DNA of 64,000 nucleotides from Acetivibrio cellulolyticus CD2 (GTDB lineage: Bacteria; Bacillota; Clostridia; Acetivibrionales; Acetivibrionaceae). The translations under genes were made by a program, and so were the position numbers. The notes beneath the pieces were generated by a model. It searched no databases and was not told where the DNA came from. It saw only the letters and a program-made list of their open reading frames with translations. The stretch is from contig NZ_JH556657.1 of the NCBI RefSeq assembly GCF_000179595.2, positions 312,669 to 376,668 of the forward strand, read 5' to 3'. Positions 36,973-45,625 of the stretch are shown piece after piece. The number at the start of each line of letters is the position of its first letter. The stretch's first letter is position 1.

Positions 36973-39348
36973 TTAATTCTTCTCTACATATTGCCCGGGA
37001 GATATCCCCTCATATTTTTTAAATATTCGTATAAAAGTATTAATGCTGTTACATCCAACCATTTTTGCGACAACACCTATCTTCGTCTTGCCATTTTTCA
37101 GATACTCTTTGGCCTTTTTAACCCTGTAGAAATTCAAATAGTCTTTAAAGTTTTCTCCGGTGTAATGTTTAAACATTGTGCTCAAATAGCATGGAGACAT
37201 ATTAAAATACTCTGATATATCATTGAGAGATATATCGTTGTTATAGTTTCCCTTTATATAGTTAATCATTTTTTCAGCCATATCACTGTCCAGTTTCTCG
37301 TCTTTTTCTTCCATCGCATAGTCCATTGCCAGCTCAAAACTCATAATATTGCCTTCACTCCATGCCGCATCAAAGGCTTCCTTGTTCATTTTGCCCTGTA
37401 TCTTCCAATGGCGGGTATGGAACTGGGCAAAATCATTTTTTGAAATAAGTTTGCCTGTAACCTCAAATAATCTGTCAGCAGCGCCTATAAGTCTTGCTGC
37501 CATTATTAACTCTTCCTGCGCAAATGCTATCTCTGCAAGGCCTTCAAATACCAACAAGGCATAAATCAGGGTAATTTGTCTGCTACCGCGGAATACTCTT
37601 AAGCCCTTAAAATAAAGTTCCTTTGCCGATGAATAGCACTGTTTTTGCATCTCAAGTTCTGCCATGTTGCGATATAACCACATCATTTCACCATTATCCT
37701 TAGACTCTTCCAATACTTCCAGACTCTCTTGGAATAACTGGCCTGCCTTATCAAAATCCCCTTCATACCTGGCGATCTCCCCAAGGTCTTTAAGAGTACG
37801 TGCAATAAGTGACTTATATCCCATCTCACGTACCAATTTAAGGCATCTCTCATAGTAATCCCTTGCAAAGCTATAGTTCTGTTGTGACCTGGACATCTCT
37901 GCAATATTTATCAGAGCATTTGAAATACCTTCCTTATCGTCGAGTTCCTCGCAGATTTTAAGATGTTCATTGAACATTTTCATTGCCTGTCCAAAGTTTC
38001 CCTTTCCTCTGGCGACCATTCCCGCCCTTACCAGAGATCTTGAAATTCCGCTTTTATCCTTTAACTCTCTGCATATCTCAAGGCTTTCAACAGAGCATAG
38101 TTCTGCTTTTTCATATTCCCCCTGGTAGTAATAAACCAAAGCCAAATATTGAAGAACATAGGCTATGCCGGGCTTATTATCGATAACCCGATAAATCGAA
38201 AGACTCTTTTGAAGCAACACTGACACTTTAGCCAAACTTCCCTGTATACTTATTGCTAAAGCCTTCATGTACAGTGTTTCAGCTTCCCCCTCCCTGACAC
38301 CGGATTTTTCAAAAAGTTCTAAACCATCATTTAAAATAGCAATAGCCTGCTCATGATCACCCTTTAAATTAGTCAATCGTCCCAGCCATAAAAATAGCCT
38401 CACATTTTCCAGTTTAGGGAGTGCTTCCTGCCTATCAAGTATTTCTTTCAATCTGGTTAGGCCTTCGTTCCAATATTCCCACGTATCCCAGAAATGTCCC
38501 ATACCGGTTGTCAACCTTAATTCTCTCTGAAAGTTTCCAACCTTTGGAACGGGCAGCTCATACTTTACTTTCTCTTTTAACCCATCGTTCTTATTTTCAG
38601 CTTCTATTTCACAAAAGTTACCTACAACAGTCCAGTTGCAATCGGAATTGTAGATTAAAAAACCATTCTGCAAAAGGCAGCTTACATTTTCCTGTAAAAG
38701 CTTCGGCAAACCTCTGGTTTCACTGTATAACCATTTAAGAAAAGATTTCGGAGCATATCCCCAACCCAATATACTTTTAATCCACTGCTGCACTCCTTTA
38801 GGCGATAACTCACTTATGTAGACAGTATCGTACAACTCAACATCAATATAATCCAGGCCAAATACATTCTCCGGTTCAATTGAATAAACCACTCCAATAT
38901 TAACTGGCATTTCACTTTCTAGTACCTTCCGCAGAAAACTTAAGGCTGTATTATCTATACTCAATGCATTATCAATCAATAGAATAAAACCCATTTTTTT
39001 ACTTTCCAAGAGCCTGTTAACAATATCCTTCTCAAAATTGAGGATATCAACCTTTTCAGTATCTATAACCCAAAATTCACTTTCCGTATCCACTGTATTT
39101 ACTTTTTCTTCCGAATTAATAAACCCCAAATCAAAAGCAGATTCAACATATCTTTGGGCTATTTCATTCAAAAAACGCGTTCTACCTGAACCACGATTAC
39201 CTACAACCCTAAGTATACCACGCTTTTCCACAGTCAGCATATCAACAAAGTTTTGAACCTTTGAAAGGGCATCTTCTCTTTCAATTAAGCATGCAAAATC
39301 ACATTCTACAGGTTTATTTATATTCTGATCTATACAGAATTTACTCAT
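36973..39348 (-). CDS. ATPase-TPR-AraC transcriptional regulator
   Basis: A 791-residue multidomain regulator. The N-terminal P-loop ATPase domain has Walker A GNRGSGRT at 50-57 and Walker B GFILLIDNA near 120-128. A central array of TPR-like repeats covers about 290-640 (for example IAYVLQYLALVYYYQGEYEKA). The AraC-type DNA-binding domain (about 690-791) has two helix-turn-helix motifs: LNDISEYFNMSPCYLSTMFK and IGVVAKMVGCNSINTFIRIFKK. The layout recalls MalT-like signal-transducing ATPases, but with an AraC output. It starts 26 bp after the GH9 cellulase stop codon and is probably cotranscribed, so it may regulate cellulase or oligosaccharide-uptake genes; the ligand is unknown. AAAGGAG lies about 12 bases before the ATG. 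Confidence 0.88.
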   Translation of the reverse strand: MSKFCIDQNINKPVECDFACLIEREDALSKVQNFVDMLTVEKRGILRVVGNRGSGRTRFLNEIAQRYVESAFDLGFINSEEKVNTVDTESEFWVIDTEKVDILNFEKDIVNRLLESKKMGFILLIDNALSIDNTALSFLRKVLESEMPVNIGVVYSIEPENVFGLDYIDVELYDTVYISELSPKGVQQWIKSILGWGYAPKSFLKWLYSETRGLPKLLQENVSCLLQNGFLIYNSDCNWTVVGNFCEIEAENKNDGLKEKVKYELPVPKVGNFQRELRLTTGMGHFWDTWEYWNEGLTRLKEILDRQEALPKLENVRLFLWLGRLTNLKGDHEQAIAILNDGLELFEKSGVREGEAETLYMKALAISIQGSLAKVSVLLQKSLSIYRVIDNKPGIAYVLQYLALVYYYQGEYEKAELCSVESLEICRELKDKSGISRSLVRAGMVARGKGNFGQAMKMFNEHLKICEELDDKEGISNALINIAEMSRSQQNYSFARDYYERCLKLVREMGYKSLIARTLKDLGEIARYEGDFDKAGQLFQESLEVLEESKDNGEMMWLYRNMAELEMQKQCYSSAKELYFKGLRVFRGSRQITLIYALLVFEGLAEIAFAQEELIMAARLIGAADRLFEVTGKLISKNDFAQFHTRHWKIQGKMNKEAFDAAWSEGNIMSFELAMDYAMEEKDEKLDSDMAEKMINYIKGNYNNDISLNDISEYFNMSPCYLSTMFKHYTGENFKDYLNFYRVKKAKEYLKNGKTKIGVVAKMVGCNSINTFIRIFKKYEGISPGQYVEKN

Positions 39349-39374
39349 TTAAAGAACTTTCTCCTTTGTTGTCT

Positions 39375-41714
39375 TTACTTTTTATTAACAGGGAAATCTG
39401 GTATCATACCTAGCAAACGCATCCTAAGATATGCAAGGTCAATAGAATTTACCGAACCATCTTCGTTTAAATCCCCTGCCTTTTCCGGAACATTAAACTC
39501 AGTAATAAATCCAAGAAGATATTTTCTCAGCAAGCCAAGATCTATTGAATTAATATTGGTATCCCCATTTAAATCACCATATAGAACCGGTGCTGTAGTC
39601 GTTGGCGTTGGTACAACAAAGGGAACCGGTTCTTCTCCAAACATTTTTACGTTATCAACATACAACGGAACTTTTGTAGTTGTAGTATATTCTTTTTCCA
39701 GTCCTTTTCTGCTGTAATCATTTGTGGGATCCCAATGGCTCTTGAAATTTTTATCCTGTGCTGCAACAAGCGCAAATTGTAATTCGCGGGCAGCATATAT
39801 TTGTTTTCCTTCCCAATCGAATTCAACATAATATGTACCACTTTCGTCATACTTAATAGGCCCTGAATATTTTGCATTTCCATCGAAACTCTTTCCGTTT
39901 TCATCATAGTATATTTCCATTTGAAGGTCATCAATGGACTGTCCTGCGCTTAGCAGCTCGCTTATACTAAAGTAATAGCGCGCCTTCATATGGGTCTCAT
40001 AATGAGGCGGATACGCGGACTCGTTATGAATTCGAAGGGTAACCTGTGTTCTTTCGGTATTTTCCTGTTCGACTTTAGCTTCCACAAAAAATTCCTGTGG
40101 CCTGGTTTCTTTTGGCGGGAAATTTGGTACTGGCTTCTGCCCTTCACCATAGTAGGTATAAAAACCAGCACAAGCCCCTACAAAAGCTGCATTATAGTCT
40201 ACAGCTACTTCATTATAAATATAATCAGATGTTACATCCTTATGAAAATCATCCGCATCAGGTCCACCAACAAGAGCACCCCATAATGTATGTACCTGAT
40301 CTACAGGATTATCCATACTAAGTGTTTTAGACCCATGCGATGCACGGTGGTGCGGGTGTGAAGCACCGTCGGGCGCATAGCCTACTATATATGCTCTTTT
40401 CATTGGATTGTTTCCCATTATATATTCCATTTGGCCCTTTGCCCAATCAGAAAAATCAGTACGTCCTGTATACTTTCTGTATACAAGCGCACAAAGCTGG
40501 GCAGCAGTATTGTATCTTGCCGATCCATATGAATTTAGCATGCTGAATCCTGCCGGAGTCGTTGCAAGGAAATTGGTGTCCTTGGTTTCTTCGTGTGCAA
40601 TTCCAGACCAGTATTCCAGATTCCACCTAAAAATATACCAGTCTCTTTCTGTATTTGTTATCGGTGCAAGTTTTGCAAACACTCCACCCCATACCGTATC
40701 CCAGCAGTGAGTCCAAATATTTTGCCAACCGTTACCGGTGTCAACAATGATTCTTTGCATATATCCAGTATATGTACCACTTGCATCGGTAGCTATAATA
40801 TGATCTATGTATTCTTGTTTTCCAGTTGCTATATTGAGCCAGACTGCAACCCATGACATTTCATCGTAGTCATAGGAAGGTGTATAAAATCCGCCTGAAT
40901 ATCCAAGTCCTCTATATTTTCTGGCAAAATCATAGAGAGCTATAGCTGTATCAAGACACTCCTTAGCATATTCCGGGTCCTCATCTTTAAAATTCAGATA
41001 ATTAACTGCAAGTGAAGCTGCTGCACCAGCACATTGGTCACTTGCAGGCTTTTCAGCTGTAGCAAAATATGCAGGTCTTTCAAAGTCCTTAAGCATTCTC
41101 AAATTTTGAAGTTCAGGTGGATTCCAGTAGTCATGGTCTACATCTCCTTCTCCCACCTGATAGCAGAAAGCAACAACATTGCCATCTTCGTCCCTGAATG
41201 TAGATCTAAGAAAATAATCATTAAACCATCTTAGAATATCTCTGACATGTGCTTCCTCTCCAACTTCTACATATGCATCTTTAAACTCATTGAACCCCCA
41301 TCCAAGTGTAGATGCTGCATAAGTCTGCGGAAGACCAAACTTAACATGATCCCCTGCATCATGCATACCCCCGCGCAAATCAACAGTGCCGTTCCCATCC
41401 GGATCAAGTATAGCCTTGTTTTCGTCAATGAAGCTTTGAGACAGATTAGTTCCTCTAAAGCTTTCGGTCATAGGAATCAAAGGTATTTCCTTATCATCCA
41501 CATGGCAATCACCGCGCCATTCAAGACGTCCATCTGTTACGCCCGGTCCACATTTATTTGCATCATAGAAATAAAGGGAAAGTTGAAGTGCTTTGGCAAA
41601 ATTGTACTCAGGTTCGGCATTAACTATAACCGGACTACTAAAAACTGTACTTATCAAAAAAACACTGCTAAGAAGCGCACTCAAGCTCCTCTTAAAAAAT
41701 ACTTTGTACGACAT
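39375..41714 (-). CDS. GH9 cellulase with CBM3c-like module and dockerin
   Basis: Secreted cellulosomal endoglucanase or processive endoglucanase of 779 residues. It has a signal peptide (1-33, ending VNA), a GH9 catalytic module (about 36-520), a CBM3c-like module (about 541-695), a short Pro/Thr linker and a C-terminal type I dockerin (about 712-774, repeats GDLNGDTNINSIDLGLLR and GDLNEDGSVNSIDLAYLR). The catalytic base region is GGMHDAGDHVKFGLP (Asp119, Asp122) and the acid is Glu502 in YIYNEVAVDYNAAF. Between GDCH and DAGDH there is an insert with an EF-hand-like loop, DPDGNGTVD. GH9-CBM3c enzymes typically act processively on cellulose. AAGGGGAGCG precedes the ATG. It leads the operon with the AraC-type regulator. 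Confidence 0.96.
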   Translation of the reverse strand: MSYKVFFKRSLSALLSSVFLISTVFSSPVIVNAEPEYNFAKALQLSLYFYDANKCGPGVTDGRLEWRGDCHVDDKEIPLIPMTESFRGTNLSQSFIDENKAILDPDGNGTVDLRGGMHDAGDHVKFGLPQTYAASTLGWGFNEFKDAYVEVGEEAHVRDILRWFNDYFLRSTFRDEDGNVVAFCYQVGEGDVDHDYWNPPELQNLRMLKDFERPAYFATAEKPASDQCAGAAASLAVNYLNFKDEDPEYAKECLDTAIALYDFARKYRGLGYSGGFYTPSYDYDEMSWVAVWLNIATGKQEYIDHIIATDASGTYTGYMQRIIVDTGNGWQNIWTHCWDTVWGGVFAKLAPITNTERDWYIFRWNLEYWSGIAHEETKDTNFLATTPAGFSMLNSYGSARYNTAAQLCALVYRKYTGRTDFSDWAKGQMEYIMGNNPMKRAYIVGYAPDGASHPHHRASHGSKTLSMDNPVDQVHTLWGALVGGPDADDFHKDVTSDYIYNEVAVDYNAAFVGACAGFYTYYGEGQKPVPNFPPKETRPQEFFVEAKVEQENTERTQVTLRIHNESAYPPHYETHMKARYYFSISELLSAGQSIDDLQMEIYYDENGKSFDGNAKYSGPIKYDESGTYYVEFDWEGKQIYAARELQFALVAAQDKNFKSHWDPTNDYSRKGLEKEYTTTTKVPLYVDNVKMFGEEPVPFVVPTPTTTAPVLYGDLNGDTNINSIDLGLLRKYLLGFITEFNVPEKAGDLNEDGSVNSIDLAYLRMRLLGMIPDFPVNKK

Positions 41715-41790
41715 AAAATTCGCTCCCCTTGATATTATTTATTTAAAATTTTGTTTATATCAAATATATTAAGTAATATAAAAAACAGTA

Positions 41791-41916
41791 AAGCTCATAT
41801 AATAGTAATTCGTAAGTAAGTTGATTTTTAGTATAGAATTTTTCAATAGTGCAGGATAAAATATTCGCTGTAAAAGTGCGTAGATTGAAGAATATGAGCT
41901 TGTTTTACTATTATAT
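41791..41916 (-). repeat. Interleaved inverted repeats in the cellulase leader
   Basis: AAGCTCATAT (41791-41800) is the reverse complement of ATATGAGCTT (41892-41901). ATATAATAGTAA (41797-41808) is the reverse complement of TTACTATTATAT (41905-41916). The order is A-B-A'-B' and A and B overlap by four bases, so the two stems compete or form a pseudoknot rather than one nested hairpin. Confidence 0.5.
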
Positions 41917-41940
41917 ACGTTATTATTTTTTATAATATAT

Positions 41941-41969
41941 AGTATAAGACAAATAAAAATGTAATACAA
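41941..41969 (-). promoter_or_regulatory. Candidate promoter of the GH9 cellulase operon
   Basis: Minus strand TTGTAT (41964-41969), 17 bases, TATACT (41941-41946). The -10 is good and the -35 poor. It would give a leader of about 220 bases that includes the inverted repeats at 41791-41916. Confidence 0.35.
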
Positions 41970-42096
41970 TATGTCCCATTTCAAAAAAATATTTGCAAAA
42001 TTATCCCAACACTAATAATACTTCACTTTCATATCTTATTTTAACTCTTATAAAATGCGTCCTATTGAGAAGAATAATGTTGGAGGTGGTTTTATA

Positions 42097-42738
42097 ATGA
42101 ACAAAAAGTTCTTACAAACTGCAGCAATTGCAATGGGTCTAACAATCTTTACATTACCACTTGCTGCCTGTAATACGAGACCAAATTACTATATGAGTCC
42201 CGGGAAAACAGGAATTATACAAAAACAGAATGTAACTCAATATGGTACAAGAATTGGAAACAATCTTGTTAACAACACAGGCAGAACTAATGTTGTTTCG
42301 CCTTTACCTAATGCTGTTATTTCACCTATACCTGGGGGTGCTGTTGTTGCACCTATACCTGGGGTTGCTGTTGTTTCACCCGTACCCGGTGCTCCTGTAA
42401 ATACCTCATATAATATGACAGAAAGAGCCATGAGTATCAAAAGCCAGGTAAAAAATGTACCTCAGGTTAAAGATGCAAACGTTATAGTAGTTGGAGATAC
42501 TGCACTTGTCGCATGCAGCCCAAGTAATGCAGCAGCCAATACTGATGCTTTAAAGAAAGCTGTTACACAGAGAGTTAAAAGCTTTGACCCTACTATAACA
42601 AAGGTTGTTGTATCAGAATCCCCAGACATGATGACAAATGTAAATCAAATGTATAACAACCTTACTACTAAATCAATAAACCAGATAACTCAGGATTTCA
42701 ACAACTTAATTAAACAGATTACACCATCAGCATCATAA
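42097..42738 (+). CDS. YhcN/YlaJ-type sporulation lipoprotein
   Basis: Lipoprotein of 213 residues. The signal peptide ends in a lipobox (FTLPLAAC). A repeat-rich linker follows with four units of nine residues (PLPNAVIS, PIPGGAVVA, PIPGVAVVS, PVPGAPV), then a YhcN-like domain (AMSIKSQVKNVPQVKDANVIVVGDTALVA). Family members are spore-associated lipoproteins linked to germination or outgrowth in Bacillus. The ATG at 42097 has GGAGGTGG seven bases upstream and starts MNKKFLQ, so I reject the longer frame from 42055. It is monocistronic, with a terminator right after the stop. Confidence 0.85.
   Translation: MNKKFLQTAAIAMGLTIFTLPLAACNTRPNYYMSPGKTGIIQKQNVTQYGTRIGNNLVNNTGRTNVVSPLPNAVISPIPGGAVVAPIPGVAVVSPVPGAPVNTSYNMTERAMSIKSQVKNVPQVKDANVIVVGDTALVACSPSNAAANTDALKKAVTQRVKSFDPTITKVVVSESPDMMTNVNQMYNNLTTKSINQITQDFNNLIKQITPSAS
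42296..42400 (+). repeat. 27-bp tandem repeat inside the yhcN-like gene
   Basis: Four in-frame units, the middle two almost identical (CACCTATACCTGGGG then CTGTTGTT, at 42323-42349 and 42350-42376), flanked by more diverged copies. They encode a Pro-Val-rich linker just after the lipobox. Copy number may vary between strains. Confidence 0.7.
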
Positions 42739-42766
42739 GCAAATAAGAATATAATATCTGAGTTGG

Positions 42767-42786
42767 GGACGGCATTTTTGCCGTCC
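42767..42786 (+). terminator. Terminator of the yhcN-like gene
   Basis: GGACGGC, a six-base loop ATTTTT, GCCGTCC, then TTTACTTTATT. It ends two bases before the stop codon of the convergent phospholipase-family gene. Confidence 0.75.
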
Positions 42787-42787
42787 T

Positions 42788-43498
42788 TTACTTTATTGAT
42801 TTTGAAACATCTCTATAAAAATTGAGCAAGCAGCCAGCTGTCGTTTTCTGAGCAAGTGGTAGAGTAAATTTAGCTATTGTATAATACCTTTTTTTATTTT
42901 CCTTTATGTCTTTCAATCTGCTGTAAATTTTTATAGCATTTCTGGCGTTACATTTTATAAACTCTTCAATGCCCGCCATATAGTAGCCTCCATGATCTAC
43001 AGCAAAATTAGGTGTACTTAAATAAGTACGCTTTATGTAGTTTTCATATTGTCTATGTTTATCTAAAAGTCTTATATTGGCATGATGTGGTACTGTCATA
43101 TCCTGAACCAGGTGAACCGCAGCACCCAAATAAAACATTGATTTATTGGTATTTTGAAGAAACCAATACTCCTTTGCCTTTTGATAATACTCAACAGACA
43201 GACTCATTGCATTGCTATTTCCAAATAGGCCCTTATCACTTGTTGGACTATAAAAATGATTTGAGCTTTTAAGGTCCTGATCAGCCCATACAACCCCGTC
43301 ATTTAAGTCAACAATATAATCGCTGAAAAAGCAATGAGCATCCAGGTATTTATCCTTCTCCAGTATTTTCAATGCCTGAAAGTTGATAAATTTATGTATT
43401 TCACATTCAGTCTTAATAACCTTCTTTTTAAAAGGATTAATTACCAGTAAGACGTACTTGAATGCTTTTCCGTATGTTTTTTCAAGTCTGCCCGCCAT
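42788..43498 (-). CDS. Zinc-dependent phospholipase C family protein
   Basis: A 236-residue protein of the bacterial zinc-dependent phospholipase C / S1-P1 nuclease superfamily. Probable metal ligands are seen in ECEIHKFIN, DQDLKSSNHFYSP, YLGAAVHLVQDMTVPHHAN and the later YENYIKR region, in the family's order. It has no signal peptide, unlike the secreted toxins; the N-terminus is basic with a short hydrophobic run (YVLLVINPF). A phosphodiesterase acting inside the cell or spore compartment is possible; a toxin role is not supported. GGAGCGG precedes the ATG. It lies downstream of the Tad locus but behind a terminator. Confidence 0.8.
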   Translation of the reverse strand: MAGRLEKTYGKAFKYVLLVINPFKKKVIKTECEIHKFINFQALKILEKDKYLDAHCFFSDYIVDLNDGVVWADQDLKSSNHFYSPTSDKGLFGNSNAMSLSVEYYQKAKEYWFLQNTNKSMFYLGAAVHLVQDMTVPHHANIRLLDKHRQYENYIKRTYLSTPNFAVDHGGYYMAGIEEFIKCNARNAIKIYSRLKDIKENKKRYYTIAKFTLPLAQKTTAGCLLNFYRDVSKSIK

Positions 43499-43580
43499 AT
43501 TTTCCGCTCCTAAATTAATTTTTTCCTTAAGTTATGTTTATCAATTTTAGATTTTTTATTTATCTGTATTTCGTCCAAAA

Positions 43581-43616
43581 AAAACCAGTTTCATGTAAAC
43601 TCACGAAACCGGTTTT
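43581..43616 (-). terminator. Terminator at the end of the Tad locus
   Basis: Minus strand AAAACC-GGTTTCGTG pairs with CATGAAACTGGTTTT, a 15-bp stem with two mismatches, followed by TTTTGG. It lies about 30 bases past the flp-like stop codon. Confidence 0.7.
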
Positions 43617-43644
43617 AACCATAAACTAACTCAATTGGTTTTTA

Positions 43645-43839
43645 CTAAGGTGTAGAACTAGGATATGGACTTTCAATTTGATCTGATTGAAAAACCTTTT
43701 CCAGAATATCTTTAACAAAAGATACTATATAGCCTCTAAACAATATCGCAAGACCCACAAGAACGGCAATAATTATTACTATCTCTACAGTGCTCATCCC
43801 ATCTTCTTCTTTTAGAAAATTTTTAAATAAACTCAACAT
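43645..43839 (-). CDS. Flp-type (class IVb) pilin-like protein
   Basis: Sixty-four residues: a short basic leader, then EEDGMSTVEIVIIIAVLVGLA, with the Gly before a hydrophobic helix and the Glu at about +5 that mark type IV prepilin-like processing sites, and a short polar tail ending SPYPSSTP. It is likely the pilin or a pseudopilin built by the TadABC machine encoded upstream. GGAGG lies eight bases before the ATG at 43839, which is preferred over a GTG at 43848. It is the last gene of the Tad operon, about 75 bp after tadC. The prepilin peptidase that would process it is not in the window. Confidence 0.82.
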   Translation of the reverse strand: MLSLFKNFLKEEDGMSTVEIVIIIAVLVGLAILFRGYIVSFVKDILEKVFQSDQIESPYPSSTP

Positions 43840-43923
43840 ACCATTCACCTCCTCTCACTTTACCTTTTATATATATATAACAACCCCTAACTGTTCTTCA
43901 TAACCTAATTCTAATTAGGATCT

Positions 43924-44802
43924 CTAAATCCCCTGCATGGCAAATATAGCAGGAACTGTTACAATAATTAATATCGCAACAAACATTATCATCATCGGAA
44001 ACAACATTTTTGTTGAGGCCTCTTCACCCAACCTAGTTGCTGCCCGCTTACGCATTTCCCAACACTCTGAAGCCTGAAGCCTCAAAATTGATACCAGTTC
44101 CGTATTTCCCTTTTTAATATTTTGCAAAACCACAGAGACAAATTTAGTTATTTCCGGTATCCTGCATCTTTTTGCGAAATCCTCATAAGCAGACATCTCC
44201 GATTTCCCAGCGCGTATATCAGCAACTGCAATACTTAATTCCTCATATAAAACACTGTTTTTCTTGTTGTCAGTCACTATTTTCTCCCATGCTCTCTGTA
44301 CAGTCATTCCGGCATTGATCAAAAGCGTAAGCTTGTTCAAAAAGTCAGGAAAATCAAGTTGCATAGACGTACGACGTTTTTTTACCTTTTCATTTAATTC
44401 ATTGTCCGTAAGAAAGGCTATAGCAATTAGTACAATCAAAGAAAAGAACCCATAACCTACATCCGGCTTGCTGCTTAGCCCAAATAAACTAAGAAGGAAT
44501 GCTGCCAGCAGCACAAATGCAATCTTATTTGCCCAATGAATCTGCAGATAAAAGTGCGAATATTTTGCACCATATATTTCGATAATCTTTGACATCAGTT
44601 TTCTATCATACTTTGTACTATAACCATACTTGACCGCATCAATTATAAACAAGCCCGCAGGAATCAAGCCCTTTAACTTGTATTCATTACTGTCAAGCGG
44701 CTCGGTATATTCTTTATATTTTTTTGATGAGAGTATAACAAGAATGAGAATGAAGCCTGTCACTACCAGGAAAATTGCAAGCATAATAGAATTGATCTGC
44801 AT
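43924..44802 (-). CDS. tadC: Tad secretion membrane protein TadC
   Basis: Type II/IV secretion F-domain inner-membrane protein of 292 residues. It has an N-terminal helix, a second pair of helices near 95-135, the T2SSF domain (MQLDFPDFLNKLTLLINAGMTVQRAWEKI) and a C-terminal helix pair (FPMMIMFVAILIIVTVPAIF). It anchors the pilus assembly platform together with TadB. It begins 12 bp after tadB, with AAGGAG eight bases before the ATG. Confidence 0.9.
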   Translation of the reverse strand: MQINSIMLAIFLVVTGFILILVILSSKKYKEYTEPLDSNEYKLKGLIPAGLFIIDAVKYGYSTKYDRKLMSKIIEIYGAKYSHFYLQIHWANKIAFVLLAAFLLSLFGLSSKPDVGYGFFSLIVLIAIAFLTDNELNEKVKKRRTSMQLDFPDFLNKLTLLINAGMTVQRAWEKIVTDNKKNSVLYEELSIAVADIRAGKSEMSAYEDFAKRCRIPEITKFVSVVLQNIKKGNTELVSILRLQASECWEMRKRAATRLGEEASTKMLFPMMIMFVAILIIVTVPAIFAMQGI

Positions 44803-44814
44803 AGTTTCTACTCC

Positions 44815-45609
44815 TTAAACCTTTATATTCATTATTTTTTTGGAGATAAAATATGCAATAATAATTAATGCCAATGATAAAGTCATTACCAATCTGCCTC
44901 TTAAGTCGTGAAAAACTGGATACATATAATCTCCTGTGCTTAAAGACAGGAACAATATAAGCATTACAGGCATTAGAGCCAATATCTTCTGTTCAAATTT
45001 CCTTGATGCCAAAAGTGTATCTATTTCTTCCTTTACCTCTATTTTATCGCTTATAATATTTGATGAGTTTTTTATAATATCAACAATATTTCCTCCGGTT
45101 CTTTTGCTTGTTTGAAGTACATCAACAAAATTCTCTATATCTTCCAGGTGGGACCTTGCTGCGAAATCTTCCAATGCTGACTCTATTGTTTCATTCATCT
45201 CAATTTTTCGCACAATATATTCAACCTCTTTTATGATAAACGAATTGCTATCCGGGTAGATTATGGAAAGATCTTTTAGGACTTCTTTAAATGAGGATTC
45301 AATAGATTTGCCGGCCGAAAGGGATGAAGACAGGGAATAAAGCATATCTCTAAACTGCAAGTTCAGTTCATTCTTTCTTTTTTCAATTATCTCCTTATTT
45401 CTTATCTTTGGGTACAACAAAGCAACAAATGATACTACCAGCGAAATTATACAGTTTTGATAAAATATATATGCTATTAAATAAACTGCAACTGCTGCTA
45501 ATAATGTATATCCAACACGTTCTTTCAGGCTCATAACATATGTGTCATAGTCAGGCAGGTTATTGCTTTTTTCCATAGCAACCTCTTGGATTTCCTTTTT
45601 TCCAATCAT
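44815..45609 (-). CDS. tadB: Tad secretion membrane protein TadB
   Basis: F-domain platform protein (264 aa, or 253 if translation starts at the ATG at 45576, which also has a good GAGG). Two N-terminal helices (VGYTLLAAVAVYLIAYIF) precede the T2SSF domain (LQFRDMLYSLSSSLSAGKSIESSFKEV, RTGGNIVDIIKNSSNII), and two helices follow at the C-terminus. It is shorter than the proteobacterial TadB, as usual in Firmicutes. It lies between tadA and tadC with short gaps. Confidence 0.9.
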   Translation of the reverse strand: MIGKKEIQEVAMEKSNNLPDYDTYVMSLKERVGYTLLAAVAVYLIAYIFYQNCIISLVVSFVALLYPKIRNKEIIEKRKNELNLQFRDMLYSLSSSLSAGKSIESSFKEVLKDLSIIYPDSNSFIIKEVEYIVRKIEMNETIESALEDFAARSHLEDIENFVDVLQTSKRTGGNIVDIIKNSSNIISDKIEVKEEIDTLLASRKFEQKILALMPVMLILFLSLSTGDYMYPVFHDLRGRLVMTLSLALIIIAYFISKKIMNIKV

Positions 45610-45625
45610 CCGGCAATTCCTTCCT

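Larger units (their letters stand above)
41715..42096. other. Divergent intergenic region upstream of the GH9 cellulase and yhcN-like gene
   Basis: About 380 bp, AT-rich, with no gene. It holds a weak promoter candidate for the cellulase (41941-41969), interleaved inverted repeats in the cellulase leader (41791-41916), and the ribosome binding site of the yhcN-like gene. Confidence 0.6.

Noticed and set aside
42788-43498. Secreted phospholipase C toxin
   Set aside because: It has the metal-ligand pattern of the family but no signal peptide and no extra membrane-binding domain as in alpha-toxin.
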